Below are positions 30,883-41,619 of a DNA stretch of 64,000 nucleotides, piece by piece; within the stretch, counting starts at the first letter, position 1, and each line of letters opens with the position of its first letter. Under the pieces are notes generated by a model that did no database searches, had not been told where the DNA came from, and saw nothing but the letters and a program-made list of their open reading frames with translations. Origin of the DNA: Callipepla californica brunnescens (lineage: Eukaryota; Chordata; Aves; Galliformes; Odontophoridae); assembly GCA_023055505.1 (NCBI GenBank), contig JALIRH010000062.1, positions 1,987,115 through 2,051,114 on the forward strand. The letters run 5' to 3'. The translations under genes were made by a program, and so were the position numbers.

Positions 30883-31734
30883 TTCACAGTCAGTTTTGTG
30901 CTTTGCAGCTTCTGCTGAGGATCAACAAACTCAATGAAGCATTAAGATCTGAAACTGAAACAATTGCAGAAACTTATCATACTCCAAAATGAGCATGGGT
31001 TTGAAGGAAAATTGTCCATGTTTTCATACAGAGAAATCTGCTAAATGGATATTTCATTTCCAAAACTATCTTTTAATTAGAATGTAAATATTGTAAACAA
31101 AATAACGAATTTGCAAGTATATATGTATATAATTTATATTATATGTATAAAATTAGATTTTTGAGAAAATGGCAACCGAAAAAGAAAAAGAAAAAGAAAA
31201 AAAAAAGAAAAAGAAAAAGAAAGGAAAAGAAAAAGAAGAGAAAGATTTAGAAACAAATCTATTCTGTCTGCTTGGTAATATCTGTATTGCCCTTTCCCAG
31301 TTTGCCTTTTCCTTTATATTCTATTCCTACATTATCAATTTATAGTGACTTTCTGCACTGAAAAATTCCACAACATCCATTTTGCATAGGAAATTTCACT
31401 TGTCATCCACCAACTCAGCAGCTTAGATGTTTACTTCTCATAACTCTCAGAGGACTCTGCTATTGTTTTTGCTGATTCGACGTTTACTGGATCTTACACA
31501 TTTTGCATGTCTTATGCCATTTTCCATAATCTTTCTTCCACATCCTCTGACAAAACATATGTCACTCTTATAAAACGTATGATCTTCAGTAGATGTACAT
31601 GGAAGTACTAAGAAAGTCTAGAAAGTGCAACATACTGAAGGACTGACGATACATGAATAATGCAGACACACTGTCCAAGCATGTAGAAATGGGGTTAGAA
31701 GAGCCAAATTTCACCTGGAGGACAACAAGTGAGG
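30883..31734. other. Unique AT-rich noncoding DNA
   Basis: No gene recognised. It contains the (GAAAAA)n tract. Confidence 0.5.
31179..31245 (+). repeat. (GAAAAA)n simple repeat
   Basis: About ten imperfect six-base purine units. Confidence 0.9.
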
Positions 31735-31850
31735 AATACCTGATGTAGGGAACCTGCTTTGGCAGGAGGGTTGGACTCGATGATCTCTAGAGGTCCCTTC
31801 CAACCCCTATGATTCTGTGATTCTGTGATTCTGTGTGGTTCTGTGAATAT
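31735..31850 (+). mobile_element. CR1 LINE 3' end, young-looking
   Basis: ACCTGATGTAGGGAACCTGC, TTTGGCAGGAGGGTTGGACT and AGAGGTCCCTTCCAACCCC are near consensus. About four ATTCTGTG repeats follow (31811-31848). Only the last 115 bp are present. Confidence 0.93.
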
Positions 31851-31892
31851 GGTGGGCAATAAAATAGTTTTTACAGGTACATCAGAAGGAAA

Positions 31893-33205
31893 AGGAAGAC
31901 AAAGGAAAATGTGGGCCCACTGCTTAATGAGACAAGAAACCTGATGACAAAGGACACAGAAAAGACTGAAACAAAGACTTCTATATTTTGATGCTTAAAT
32001 GTAAGACTCAAGGCTCTGAGATGAAAAGTCTGAAGGAAAAAGATCTAAACTCAGTAGAGGAGGAAGGACCAGAGTATGAATCATTGAAAGAAACTAGATA
32101 GACCTAAACTCCTCTGATGGATTGCAGCTACCACTGCTGATTTGGTTCATTTAACTGCAATGCTTCTTTGGTTTTATCTTAGAGTTGCTATGGTTACTAT
32201 GAGAAGATCACTCCTTTGTTCAAGAACAGAAAGAAAAAGAGTTCTGAGGAACTACAGGTAGTCCGCTTTGCCTTAATTTCTAAGATGGCAACAGAGGAAA
32301 TCCTTCTGCAAACAAATTCCAAACATATGAGGGAGAAAAAGGCAACTGGATATATGCAGTATACATATAGGAAGCATATGGAATCGTACACGACAAATCT
32401 CATAGCTTTCTTTTGTGAAGTTACTAGAGTGATGGTAAATTATAAGACAGTAAGGGATGACCAGCTTTATGATGTCTTATTGAAGGTAAGCTTCTCCTGG
32501 TGTACCACAGGGGTCAATATTAACTATCTGGGTCCACAGATGCTGAACAACTTTATCAATTATTCGAACAATTCACTTGTTTTCAGAGAATATTAAAGTG
32601 GAAGGAAAAGTATACGTCGTATAGGTCTGTCAATCTCAGTGTTCAGGAATAGTTTGTCGGTATTGAGAAATATCCAACAGGAATCTCAGTGTACAACAAA
32701 AGGAAATGCTGAACATTGCTAATGGGTAGGAAACGTATGCACGCAGCTGCAGTGCAGAAGGCCAGAAAACAGTTTGACAGAAAAGGCCCTTGGTGTCCTG
32801 GTTCACATAAGTCAGCAATGCACGTTTCTGTCAGGAAGGCCAACAGCATCCTGAGCACTGTAACAAAGATCATTAACAGAAAAACAAAGGATGTGATACT
32901 TCCTCTTTACTTAGCACTGATGAGACGCATTCAGTTGCCAGGTCCAATGATGTGCTGCCTGGGAAAAGAGTCATGGACCTACTGGAGTGACTCCAGTAAA
33001 GATCCTTAAAAATGATGAAAAGACTTGAGGATCTGTTATACGAAAAGAGGTCTAGAACTGACAATGTTTAGCCTAGAGAAATCTCACAGAACAACTTACT
33101 CATGCATATAAATATGCATATATGATGAATAGTAAAGAAAGTGGAGCCAGACATTCCTAGTGATGTCCATAAGAGGACAAGAGGCAATGGGAACTAAAAA
33201 AAAAA

Positions 33206-33244
<39 letters not shown>

Positions 33245-33440
33245 ATTCAGTTAATATGAGAGCAAATTTTTATCCTTGTAGTGGTAGTGTAATACCTTGG
33301 AACAGGTTGCTCAGGAAGGTTGTAAAATTCTGTCGCTGAAAGTATTTTAACCTGCCTGGATACAGCCCTTAGCAACCTGCTGTAGCTGATTCTGCATGAG
33401 CTGGATGTTGGACTAGACAATATCTATATAGATATTGAAC
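31893..33440 (+). mobile_element. CR1 LINE, old and strongly diverged
   Basis: It starts with AAAATGTGGGCCCACTGCTT, AATGAGACAAGAAACCTGAT and GACAAAGGACACAGAAAAG, the linker before reverse transcriptase. RT-equivalent sequence is barely readable around 32240-32620 (GGTGTACCACAGGGGTCAAT corresponds to motif B). Clearer 3' parts follow: TTGGTGTCCTGGTTCACATA, GGAAGGCCAACAGCATCCTG, TGGAACAGGTTGCTCAGGA, GATGTTGGACTAGACAATAT. The 3' end fades near 33440. A 126-codon frame at 32216-32596 is a decayed ORF2 piece at best. Confidence 0.75.
33207..33241 (+). repeat. (GA)n microsatellite inside CR1
   Basis: About seventeen GA units between A runs, replacing the CR1 segment after GGCAATGGGAACT (consensus GGCACAAACTGGAACA). 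Confidence 0.92.
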
Positions 33441-34529
33441 TAGGTTCAACCACACTACAGTTCTTCTAGGTGGCTCCATGTATGCTGTAACAAGTAACCA
33501 GAATAAAGCAGATATGGAGCTTTCCTCCTGACATTTAATAATTTCTCTTCTACTAAATTGCAAAATGTTCATGTATGTTCAGAAAAACTGAAGTAAAAGA
33601 AATAAAAAATGAATTAAAGTTTGTATTTACTAGAACTAACTGGATAACTCAGAAATTCTGATAGACAGGCACTTAATAATTTATGTGTTGTTCGTGCCAG
33701 AAGTGGAAACTACTTCAACAGTAATCCCATTTTTAAAATGTTGCTAAATGGATTGTACAGAACTGTCAAGCATAGAGAAAAAGCATTCAAAATGTAAAGG
33801 AAACAGCAAAAAAATCTCCCCTTATTGCAAATAGAAACAAGCTGCTGTCATTATTTTGATTTTTGACTCTTCCATCAGCACCAAGTAAGTAAAAGAATTT
33901 CAATTATAGTTCCTGTTATGGTCTCTTTTTCAATTAGTAGGGAAGTAAACAAGGATTAAAGTTGCTTCTGGTCTCCTGCAGATGTATATATCCTGCTAGC
34001 CTTTTCACAGTACCATATTCTGTTTTTCACTGCACTGTAGTGTCCCTTCCACTAATAGTTATTCTCTGTGTTTTGAGTGGATGAAGGCATGTAAAATGAC
34101 CTCCAGATAGAAAAATGCGTTTTCAAAATTCAAGATTTAATTCGGTGCATTTTGTCACACCCAACTAAATTTTCTTGCTTCTTATATATTTCCAAATCCT
34201 CTGCAGTGTTAATGACATTATATGAGTGCATTCATTGATAATATGATCTGTTGCATGTTTTGTCAGTCTAGCTTGAGGAAATCCAACTAACACAACAGTT
34301 TTTCTCAGAAAGTGAGAAAAAGAATGAGGAAGTGTATTTACATGTGTGTATGTCTTCCTATCTTTAAAACAAGTACTAAAATATATCATTTTAGAAGTAA
34401 AAATACTACTAGAAATAATTCTTATGCAAACAGCTATTTCTAGTCATAAATTTTATTTTCTTGTGCTACTCTGTTTGGTGTCCTGACTAAAGAATTCTCT
34501 TAAGAGAAAAAAAAAAAAAGGTAGTGGGA
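33441..34529. other. Unique AT-rich noncoding DNA
   Basis: No gene or repeat recognised; a 13-base A run lies at 34507-34519. Confidence 0.5.
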
Positions 34530-35190
34530 GAGGAATTTTGATGGGGCACATCAAGATTGCAGATGACAGAAGATGAGAGAAATTGTTGATTCACACGAGA
34601 AAAACCATGTGAAACAATACATTCTGGGAACCACTCAGCGTGAAAACAGCGTACAAGGAAAGGATCTAGAAATTCTAGTAGTGAAGAAGTTGAACATAGG
34701 TTAGCAATGTGCCCATGCTGCTAAGAAAGCTAATCTTACTCTTGGCTGCACCAGGCAAAATATTGCCAGTAGGTCAAGAAAGGGTTTCCTTTCCCTTCAC
34801 TCAGCTTTAATGAAGCCAAACCTAAAGGACTGTGTCCACATATGGCCTCTGAATTACGAGACATGGACATACAGGAAAGAGTCCAGTGGAAGGCCACCAA
34901 GATGATCAAAGGACTGAAGCACCTCTACGTGATGAGAGGCTGAAAGACCTGAGGCTTCTTCAGATTGGAGAAAAGGAGGTTCCTTATTTAGATATATATA
35001 TATGGGAGGATGCAAGGAGGACTGATCCAGGCTCTTTTCAGGGGCACCCAGCGTCAGGACAAGGCAATCTCTAGACAAGAGGCAGTGGGCACAAACTGGA
35101 ACACAGGAATTCCACTTGAACACCAGCACTTCTGTTCTGTGTGCATGATGAAGTACTGGAACAGGTTGTCCAGAGTATTTGAAAGATTTC
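34530..35190 (+). mobile_element. CR1 LINE 3' fragment, diverged
   Basis: It begins in the degraded RT C-terminus (ATTGCAGATGACAGAAGATG, an A-D-D remnant). It continues AGGAAAGGATCTAGAAATTC, TAGCAATGTGCCCATGCTGC, AAAGAGTCCAGTGGAAGGCC, GGCACCCAGCGTCAGGACAA, GGGCACAAACTGGAACACAG and TGGAACAGGTTGTCCAGAG. It then stops without tail repeats. A short TA array interrupts it near 34992-35003. Confidence 0.85.
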
Positions 35191-36129
35191 ATCAGAGTGG
35201 GAAATCAGGTGAAGTAATACACCACGAAGTTGCTTATTATTGACATATGACTGCTATTATTACATATATGATTATCAGTTATTTCAGGTGTGCTGTCTAT
35301 AAGATAAATTCTTTGATATTCTGTATCCTTTTAACATAGATTTGCCGGATTAGTTGGCTTTTTAATTAACATTGTTCTTTTAGCTGCAGAAGTTAAGAGA
35401 CAAACTGAATAGCTTCAAATAAATATTTTAAGAACTTAAACCTTATTTTATGTAATTATATTGCTTCATTTTGAAAGGGATAATCTCTGCCTATTCTGTC
35501 CCAAATACACAATTATTTTAATTCCATAAAAGTAGAATGAAAAATATTTAATGCAAAAAGAGTCAGAATAGTATGGTAAGACAACTGTGGAGGCAATGTG
35601 ATGGCCATATGAGCTACCAAGTTGCTATGTAACTATAAAATTATTTCCTGTATGAGTTAGTTTGAGCTGTGAAGGAAGGTGGGAAATGACAGAATGTCTT
35701 CCCTCTATCATGCCGAGTAGAGAACAAATAAGATGCTATTTTTTTGTTTACTTATTGGCACAAAAATAATTAAACTAGTGTCCTGAAAAGATCGGACAAA
35801 ATATAGGTTGCACATAGATTGCAATTCCAGGTCCGAAGAGACCCTCATGGTAGGGAAAAACAGCATCTAAAACTTGAGATATGAACATGCCTCAAATCTT
35901 GTAACTCCTGGGCATACAGAGCTCCCAACAATGACTAATTCCACAAAGCTTCACCCCACCAAAGGAAATGATAAGCAAACATACAAGGAATCATTTATTA
36001 AAGAGAAATGCTACTGCAGTCTCTAAATCCCTCTATATTCCTTGAGCTGAACTGAACTGTAATGGAAATTTTTGTTATAAGTTCTTTCTTTCTATTTTCT
36101 TTTTTTTTTTCTTCTTTATTTCCTTTTTT
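35191..36129. other. Unique AT-rich noncoding DNA
   Basis: No gene or known repeat. A short pyrimidine tract lies near 36085-36135. Confidence 0.5.
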
Positions 36130-36560
36130 ATTTTAATGTCAGTAAATCAGGAACTGGGATATGATCAGCCCCCCCTGCCTGAACAAAATAGTGTGTCAGC
36201 ACTGCCCATCCACATCTCTGACTGGAGGAGAACACAACATGTGCATGGTGCTTTTATCACCCTGCCAGGCTATTTTAGTTTACCTCTAGATCAGGACGCT
36301 GCCTGCGCTCTGCACTGATAACAAAGCACTATCACTTTTCAAAGTGACAGGGCGTAGTGACATATCAACTCCGGAACTTAAATGAAAAGCCCCTTCTAAT
36401 TTAATCAATAATCTGCTGAAGCTGTGTTCAAACCCAGTGCTCTTGTTTTCAATTAAAACTCTTGCAGCTAAAAAAACGTTTGGTATATGATAATGCATTT
36501 TGGGGTTGAAGGCAGGGAGTTGACAATTTATGAAAAAGCACAGAATATTTTTCACATTTC
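36130..36560. other. Candidate conserved noncoding element
   Basis: Non-repeated, higher-complexity DNA: CTGACTGGAGGAGAACACAA, an AACAAAG SOX/TCF-like motif at 36320-36326, a perfect 7-bp inverted repeat TCACTTT-TC-AAAGTGA at 36332-36347 running into TGACAG (a MEIS/TGIF-like core), and TAAT/ATTA cores. No splice-flanked coding frame was recognised. The frame at 36136-36318 is short and domain-less. Possible enhancer; inferred from texture only. Confidence 0.3.
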
Positions 36561-38454
36561 TAAATGTGAAAGTGTTTGTTTGCCAGAAGAAAAAAAAAAA
36601 AAAAGCACAGAGTATGTTTGCACACGCTGGAAATGGTTTGTAGGAGACTGACTCGTTTGCTTTCAAAATGGGAATTCTCTGAAGCTACATAGTGATTAAT
36701 TTGCTTACACTGGAAAAAAAACTTATTCTTTGAATTGCTCAGATCTATGATTATTAAAAGAAGTACTGAAAAATGTTTAAGACAAATCTTAAAGCATTCC
36801 ATGACTTTCAGCAACAAGAACAGGTACAATATGATTTTAAGGATGTGCAGGCAAGTAATCAGTTTATGCATTTAAATATTTCTTTCACTGGTGTTTTGGT
36901 AAATTTCTATACAATATTAGTTTTTTTTAGATAACTATTTTTAAAAGAATACTGTACAGTATATCAGAGGATGAAAAAATAGTATTGCAATTTTGAAAAA
37001 CATTCACAGTAATATCCATATAATATTGTAGAAATATTTAGAAAGAGCATTTTCCTTTAGGCGAACAGCAATTTTCTGGCAGTGTGTCTCTTAGACAGCT
37101 ATTAAGTACAAGTAATGATTTTCTTTTTCTTCTTTTCTTTTTTTTTTCAAAAAATCTTCTACTTCCTTGGTTTTCTTCAATACACTTTTCAATAGAAAGC
37201 TGCTTTACTGGGTTGACTACATGTCAAAATACCATCTTCTATGAAACCACATGTCTCAGTATGTCACTATTTGATTGATCAAGATTTGGACCAATGACAA
37301 ATATAACATATGGACTTTATCAAAATAAAATTGTGGAGATAAATACAAATTTAGAATTGATGGATGATAGGTCAAGAGAATAATTTTTAATTTAAGTGAC
37401 TGTAATGCAATGAAAGTGGATATACCTTTATAAAATTATAAGTTATTAAAAAGTTATGTTATAAGAAGTCATACAATTATTAGTATGCAATATTATTTAG
37501 TATCAAAACTTCCTAATAGACAAAACATTTTTTTTCAAAATATTTATCATTCGAAGGCAAATAAAGAGGAACTATTGGTATATTTCTGCATAACAGATTT
37601 TTACGTAATGTAAAATATCTTGAGCTCTTGCAATAGCTGTGAAAATGCTGTAACATAAAATTCACTGCATTTATTTTCACTGTGAAAATATTCTTACTTA
37701 CTTTTTTAAATATAAAAATATACTCCAGTTAGTAATTTATGAATTATTTAGAACTATGTTTCTATAGTCTTATGCTAATCTAACTATTATACTTTTTGTG
37801 AAATTCTGTTTGGATATGTAAATTCAACAGTCTTAGACAAGAAAAAATAATGTTTAATTAATGAACGACTTTGCCCCAAACTTTTGGACATAAATTGTGT
37901 GTAGAGAATTGAGTAGAAACTGTCATTCCATGAACGATATTTTCATTGTGGGTGTACGTCTCAGGGAAGTTTTATCAGGCAAATGCTAGATTCTGTGCTC
38001 GGCACAATAAGCTGTTCCAGTTTAATTAAATAGGTTTTAATTTGCTCTCTGTGAGAAAATTTATCTTAGCTATTGTCCTACATACATGCCATAATATAAT
38101 TTTCTTTGTTTAGGGTTATGTAGGAGGGAAAACCATAGACGTACATAAAAAACATCATAGACATTCTTTTATACAGCATTTTCCTTGATCCTACTGAGAT
38201 TTCTCTTTTCTTTCTTCTCAAGCCTTCTCAAGCTGTACATTATTATTTCTCTAATGCTTCTTCCTCAGAAGAAGGTAGATCTTTATTTGCAGCACTTGGA
38301 AGTTTCTAAGGTGTTTTATTATATGTTTATTAACTGTAAATATTTTCCTTTATGTGGTTAAACAACGCAAAAATAACTAACAGGATAAGCTAAGAAAACA
38401 TATTTTAAGATCATCAGATCAACAACATATGGATGTTATGGTCAGTTATTGATT
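36561..38454. other. Unique AT-rich noncoding DNA
   Basis: A-run at 36590-36604 and a T-rich stretch at 37119-37150. No gene or transposon recognised. Confidence 0.5.
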
Positions 38455-39953
38455 TTTTAGGTAAAATCCATGCCCACAAATCCATGGGCCTCAGCGGATT
38501 CCCACAGATACTGAGGGGGATAACAGAAGTGATTCACAAGCTACTCTCTTATTATCTAGGAGAATGGGAGAGGTACCTGAAGTCTGGAGGATAGCCAATG
38601 TCAACCCAGCCTTCAGAAAGGATAAGAAGGATGATCCAGGGCACTATAGGCCAGTCAACCTCACCTCCATTCCTGGGAAGGAGATGGAACAACTTCTTCT
38701 TCACGTCATTTGCAAGCAATTTGAAGAAAAAGATTATTTGGAGTCGTCAGGATGGGTTCACCAAATCATGCTCGACCAATCCAGTAGCCCTCTATGATGT
38801 CATCACTGGGTAGAAGATGAGACAGCAGTGGAGGTTGTCTACCTTGACTTCAACAAGGTATTTTACAGACTCCCGCAACATTCTTGTAACAAAATTTAGG
38901 AAGTGTGGGATAGATGAGCAGACAGTGGGGTAACTGCAGAACTGACTGACTGGTAGAGCTCAGATGGTGGTCAGTGGCAGATCAGTGGTGCAAAGTCTAG
39001 TTGGAGCTTTAACTAACAATGCACCCGAGGAGTATGGTCTTGTTCAGTATCTTCATAAGCAATCTGAATGAAGGGATAGAGTCCACCCTCAGCTGATGAT
39101 ATGAAGCTGGGAGGAGTGGCAGACACGTTAGAGGGCTGTGCTGCCATTCAGCAAGACATGAACAAACTGGTGAGTTGGTCAGAAAGCAACTTGATGAACT
39201 TCAACAAGAGCAAGTATGAGTTTTGCTCATAAGGAGGAATAACTGCATGCACCAGTACAGGCTAGGGAATGATCTAATGGAAATGAATGGAAAGGAGAAG
39301 GACTTCTGGATCGTAGTGGATAACATGTTGGCTATGAACCAGAAGTGTGCCTTTGCTGCCAAGAAGGCTAATGGTAAGCTGGAGTGAATCAAGAGAGGCA
39401 TGGCCTGTAGTTGAAGAAGGTGATTCTTCCCCTCTACTAGACCCTAGTGAGGTCCACATTTGGAAGACTGTGCCCATTTCTGGGCTTTTCAATTAAAAAA
39501 ACAAAAAAAAAAAGAGAGAGATCTTCTAGAGAGAGTCCAGTGGAGGCCCACAGAGATGACTGAGTACCAGGAGCATCTCCATATGAGGGAAGACTGAGAG
39601 ACCTGGGACCCTTCAGCCTGTAGAAGAATAGCAGAAGATCTCATCCTATTTATAAATATCTCAAAAGCATGAGTCAAACGAATGGGGTTACACTCTTTTC
39701 AGTGACAATAGGTAAAAACTGCATCACAGAAAGTTCGAGAAAAATATGAAGAAGAAATTCTTTACTGTCAGGTTAACAGAGTCCTGGAACAGGCTTCCCA
39801 GGGAAGTTGTGGACTCTTCTTCTCTGGAGATATTGAAGGCTTGTCTGGACAACTATTTGTTCAGCCTGCTGAAGGAGGCCTGATCTGAAGGGAGGTTGTA
39901 GTTGATGATCTCTTGAGATCCCTTCCAACCCCTGCAATTCTGTGGTTCTTTGA
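38455..39953 (+). mobile_element. CR1 LINE, 1.5-kb copy with damaged RT
   Basis: It starts AATCCATGGGCCTCAGCGGA and runs through reverse transcriptase (AGGCCAGTCAACCTCACCTC; GTTGTCTACCTTGACTTCAA) to the tail GATCTCTTGAGATCCCTTCC and GCAATTCTGTGGTTCTTT. Eight bases are missing at the A-D-D site: CACCCTCAG runs straight into CTGATGAT near 39090. An A-rich expansion sits at 39494-39512. Confidence 0.92.
38564..38797 (+). pseudogene. CR1 ORF2 remnant, start of reverse transcriptase
   Basis: A 77-codon frame with GEVPEVWRIANVNPAFRKDK, then DPGHYRPVNLTSIPGKEMEQ, the conserved N-terminal RT segment of CR1 (G-x-Y-R-P-V-x-L-T-S). It shifts frame before the HGF motif, where GGGTTCACC is read in another frame. 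Confidence 0.85.
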
Positions 39954-39954
39954 T

Positions 39955-40072
39955 CCACCTGGACATCTTCCTTTGTGATATTTTGTAGGGAACATGTTTT
40001 TAGCAGGTGGGTTGGACTCAGTGATCTCTAGAGGTCTCTCTCAACCCCTGGAATTCCATGATTCTGCGTATT
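39955..40072 (+). mobile_element. CR1 LINE 3' end, second copy in tandem
   Basis: CACCTGGACATCTTCCTTTG, GTAGGGAACATGTTTTTAGC, AGGTGGGTTGGACTCAGTGA and AGAGGTCTCTCTCAACCCC form a complete second CR1 tail, immediately after the tail of the previous copy and in the same orientation. Confidence 0.88.
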
Positions 40073-40329
40073 ATGTCTATGTAATGATCTTATAGGGGAT
40101 GATAAAGGATATAAGAAAATATCCTAAAGTACACAGTATATTGGAGAAAAGAGAGAATTATAAATTCCTTTTGAAATAAGGCCACATTCCTCAGATCCTG
40201 TATATTCTGACAGGAGGAAACCCATTGCAATATGTAAGAATATCCTAGTGTGTTCTATCACAAGTTTACTCAAGTGTGTAAAGAGTTGAAAATATGTTGA
40301 GAGATGAACTGATTTGTGGTCTTACACAT
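40073..40329. other. Unique AT-rich spacer
   Basis: No repeat recognised. Confidence 0.45.
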
Positions 40330-40560
40330 TGTTATGGTTTAACCCTTGCAGTCACCTAAGTACAACACAGCTGCTCACTTACTCTCCCCAGGGTAGATTT
40401 ATGTACCCTGTCCACAAAATTTTTCAATTTATTCCACACACGTGATGTAGAATTCTACCACCGTAAGGGTTCCTGTAGCTATTCTGTGCTAGTGGAAAAC
40501 CGCAAAACAGCTAAGCCAGTATTGCTGCTAGATCACACTGAATTGTGGAACACAAGTGAT
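40330..40560 (+). mobile_element. LTR fragment, third family (gamma)
   Basis: TGTTATGGTTTAACCCTTGC, then CAGTCACCTAAGTACAACAC and AGCTGCTCACTTACTCTCCC follow the typical start of a widespread avian LTR type (TGTCATGGTTTTAGCCC...GCTCACTC). TTATTCCACACACGTGATG and AACCGCAAAACAGC follow. The 3' terminus and any target duplication are not clear. It lies between CR1 copies. Confidence 0.55.
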
Positions 40561-40597
40561 TCATGCTGATACAAGTCTTACATCTACATAATCTCCT

Positions 40598-41412
40598 GTT
40601 CAACAAGACCTGCAAAGACTGGAAAGATGGGAAAGGAGAAACCTGATGTGGTTTAACAAGAGCAAATCTAGAGTCTTGAACCTGGGGAGATATAACTGCA
40701 TGCACTAGTACAGGTTAACGGATGTCCTGGAGTTCAACTCTGTGGAGAAGGATTTTGTGGTTCTGGTGGACAACAGATTGGCCTTGAAAGATGCATTAAA
40801 AAAGTCATGGCCAGCAGGTCAAAGGAGGTGATCCTCCTCCTCTACTCTGCCCTGGTGAAGCCACATTTGGAATAATTTGTCCAGTTCTGCGCTCTCCAAC
40901 TCAAAACAACAAAAAAAGACCTCCTAGAAGGAGTCCGGTGGTGAGCCACAAAATTATCAAGGGCCTAGAGAATCTCCTTTTTGAGGAAAGGCTAAGTAAC
41001 CTGGGGCTGTTCAACATGAGGAAAAACAAAACAAACAAACAAACAAAAAAGAAACAAACAAACAAAAAAAAAAGAAGAACTGAGAGGGGATCTGATTAAT
41101 GCTTATAAATATCTAAAGGGAGGTGGGAAGCAAATGAACGAGGCCAGGCTCTTCTCAGTAGTGTGTAGCAATAGGACAAGAAGCAGTGCCCTAAAATTTA
41201 TACATAGGAAGTTCCATACTAACATGCAGATTGACTTATTTTCAGTAAAAGTGACAGAGCACTGGAAGAGGTTACCCAGAGAGGCTGTGTAGTCTCCTTC
41301 TTTGGTGATATTCAAGACCAGTGTGTAGGCCTACATGTGGTACCTTTTTTAATGGGGCTGTTAGACTGGATGTTCTCTTGAAGTCCCTTCCAAACCCAGT
41401 GTTTTTGTTATT
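40598..41412 (+). mobile_element. CR1 LINE 3' fragment with internal deletion
   Basis: TTCAACAAGACCTGCAAAG, GGAGAAACCTGATGTGGTTT and GTGGACAACAGATTGGCC are followed directly by GATGCATTAAAAAAGTCATG. About 50 consensus bases (ATGAGCCAGCAG...AATGGCATC) are therefore missing near 40785. It continues CCCTGGTGAAGCCACATTTG to GGAAGAGGTTACCCAGAGAG and ends GAAGTCCCTTCCAAACCC. Confidence 0.9.
41019..41077 (+). repeat. (AAAC)n / A-rich expansion inside CR1
   Basis: AAACAAACAAACAAAC and A runs interrupt CR1 where the consensus has GAGAAAAGAAGACTGAGAG. CR1 resumes at CTGAGAGGGGATCTGATTA. Confidence 0.88.
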
Positions 41413-41486
41413 ACTCTCAGAGCAACAAACATATTATTTTTATCTCAGTGATCAAATTAACATAGCTAAAAATCATTCCATATATG

Positions 41487-41619
41487 GAAGGATTAAAGTA
41501 GAGAGAGAAGGAAAGAAAGAAAAGAAAAATAAATAAGAAAACAAGTGAAGAAATTAAAAGGAAGAAAGGGAAACAAAAAGAAAGGCAGAAGGAAAAGAAG
41601 AAAAGAGAGGAAAAAAAGC
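41487..41619 (+). repeat. Purine-rich (GAAA/GGAA) tract
   Basis: About 130 bases of nearly pure A/G. It produces a spurious Phe/Ser/Leu-rich frame on the other strand (41417-41626). Confidence 0.85.

Noticed and set aside
30150..30918. Overlapping 62-116 codon frames on both strands in GC-rich DNA
   Set aside because: They fall in the GC-rich block of LTR beta 1, where stop codons are rare; copy 2 does not keep the same frames.
36425..36440. GTTCAAACCC, similar to a tRNA B box
   Set aside because: No A box, anticodon stem or acceptor stem could be paired around it.
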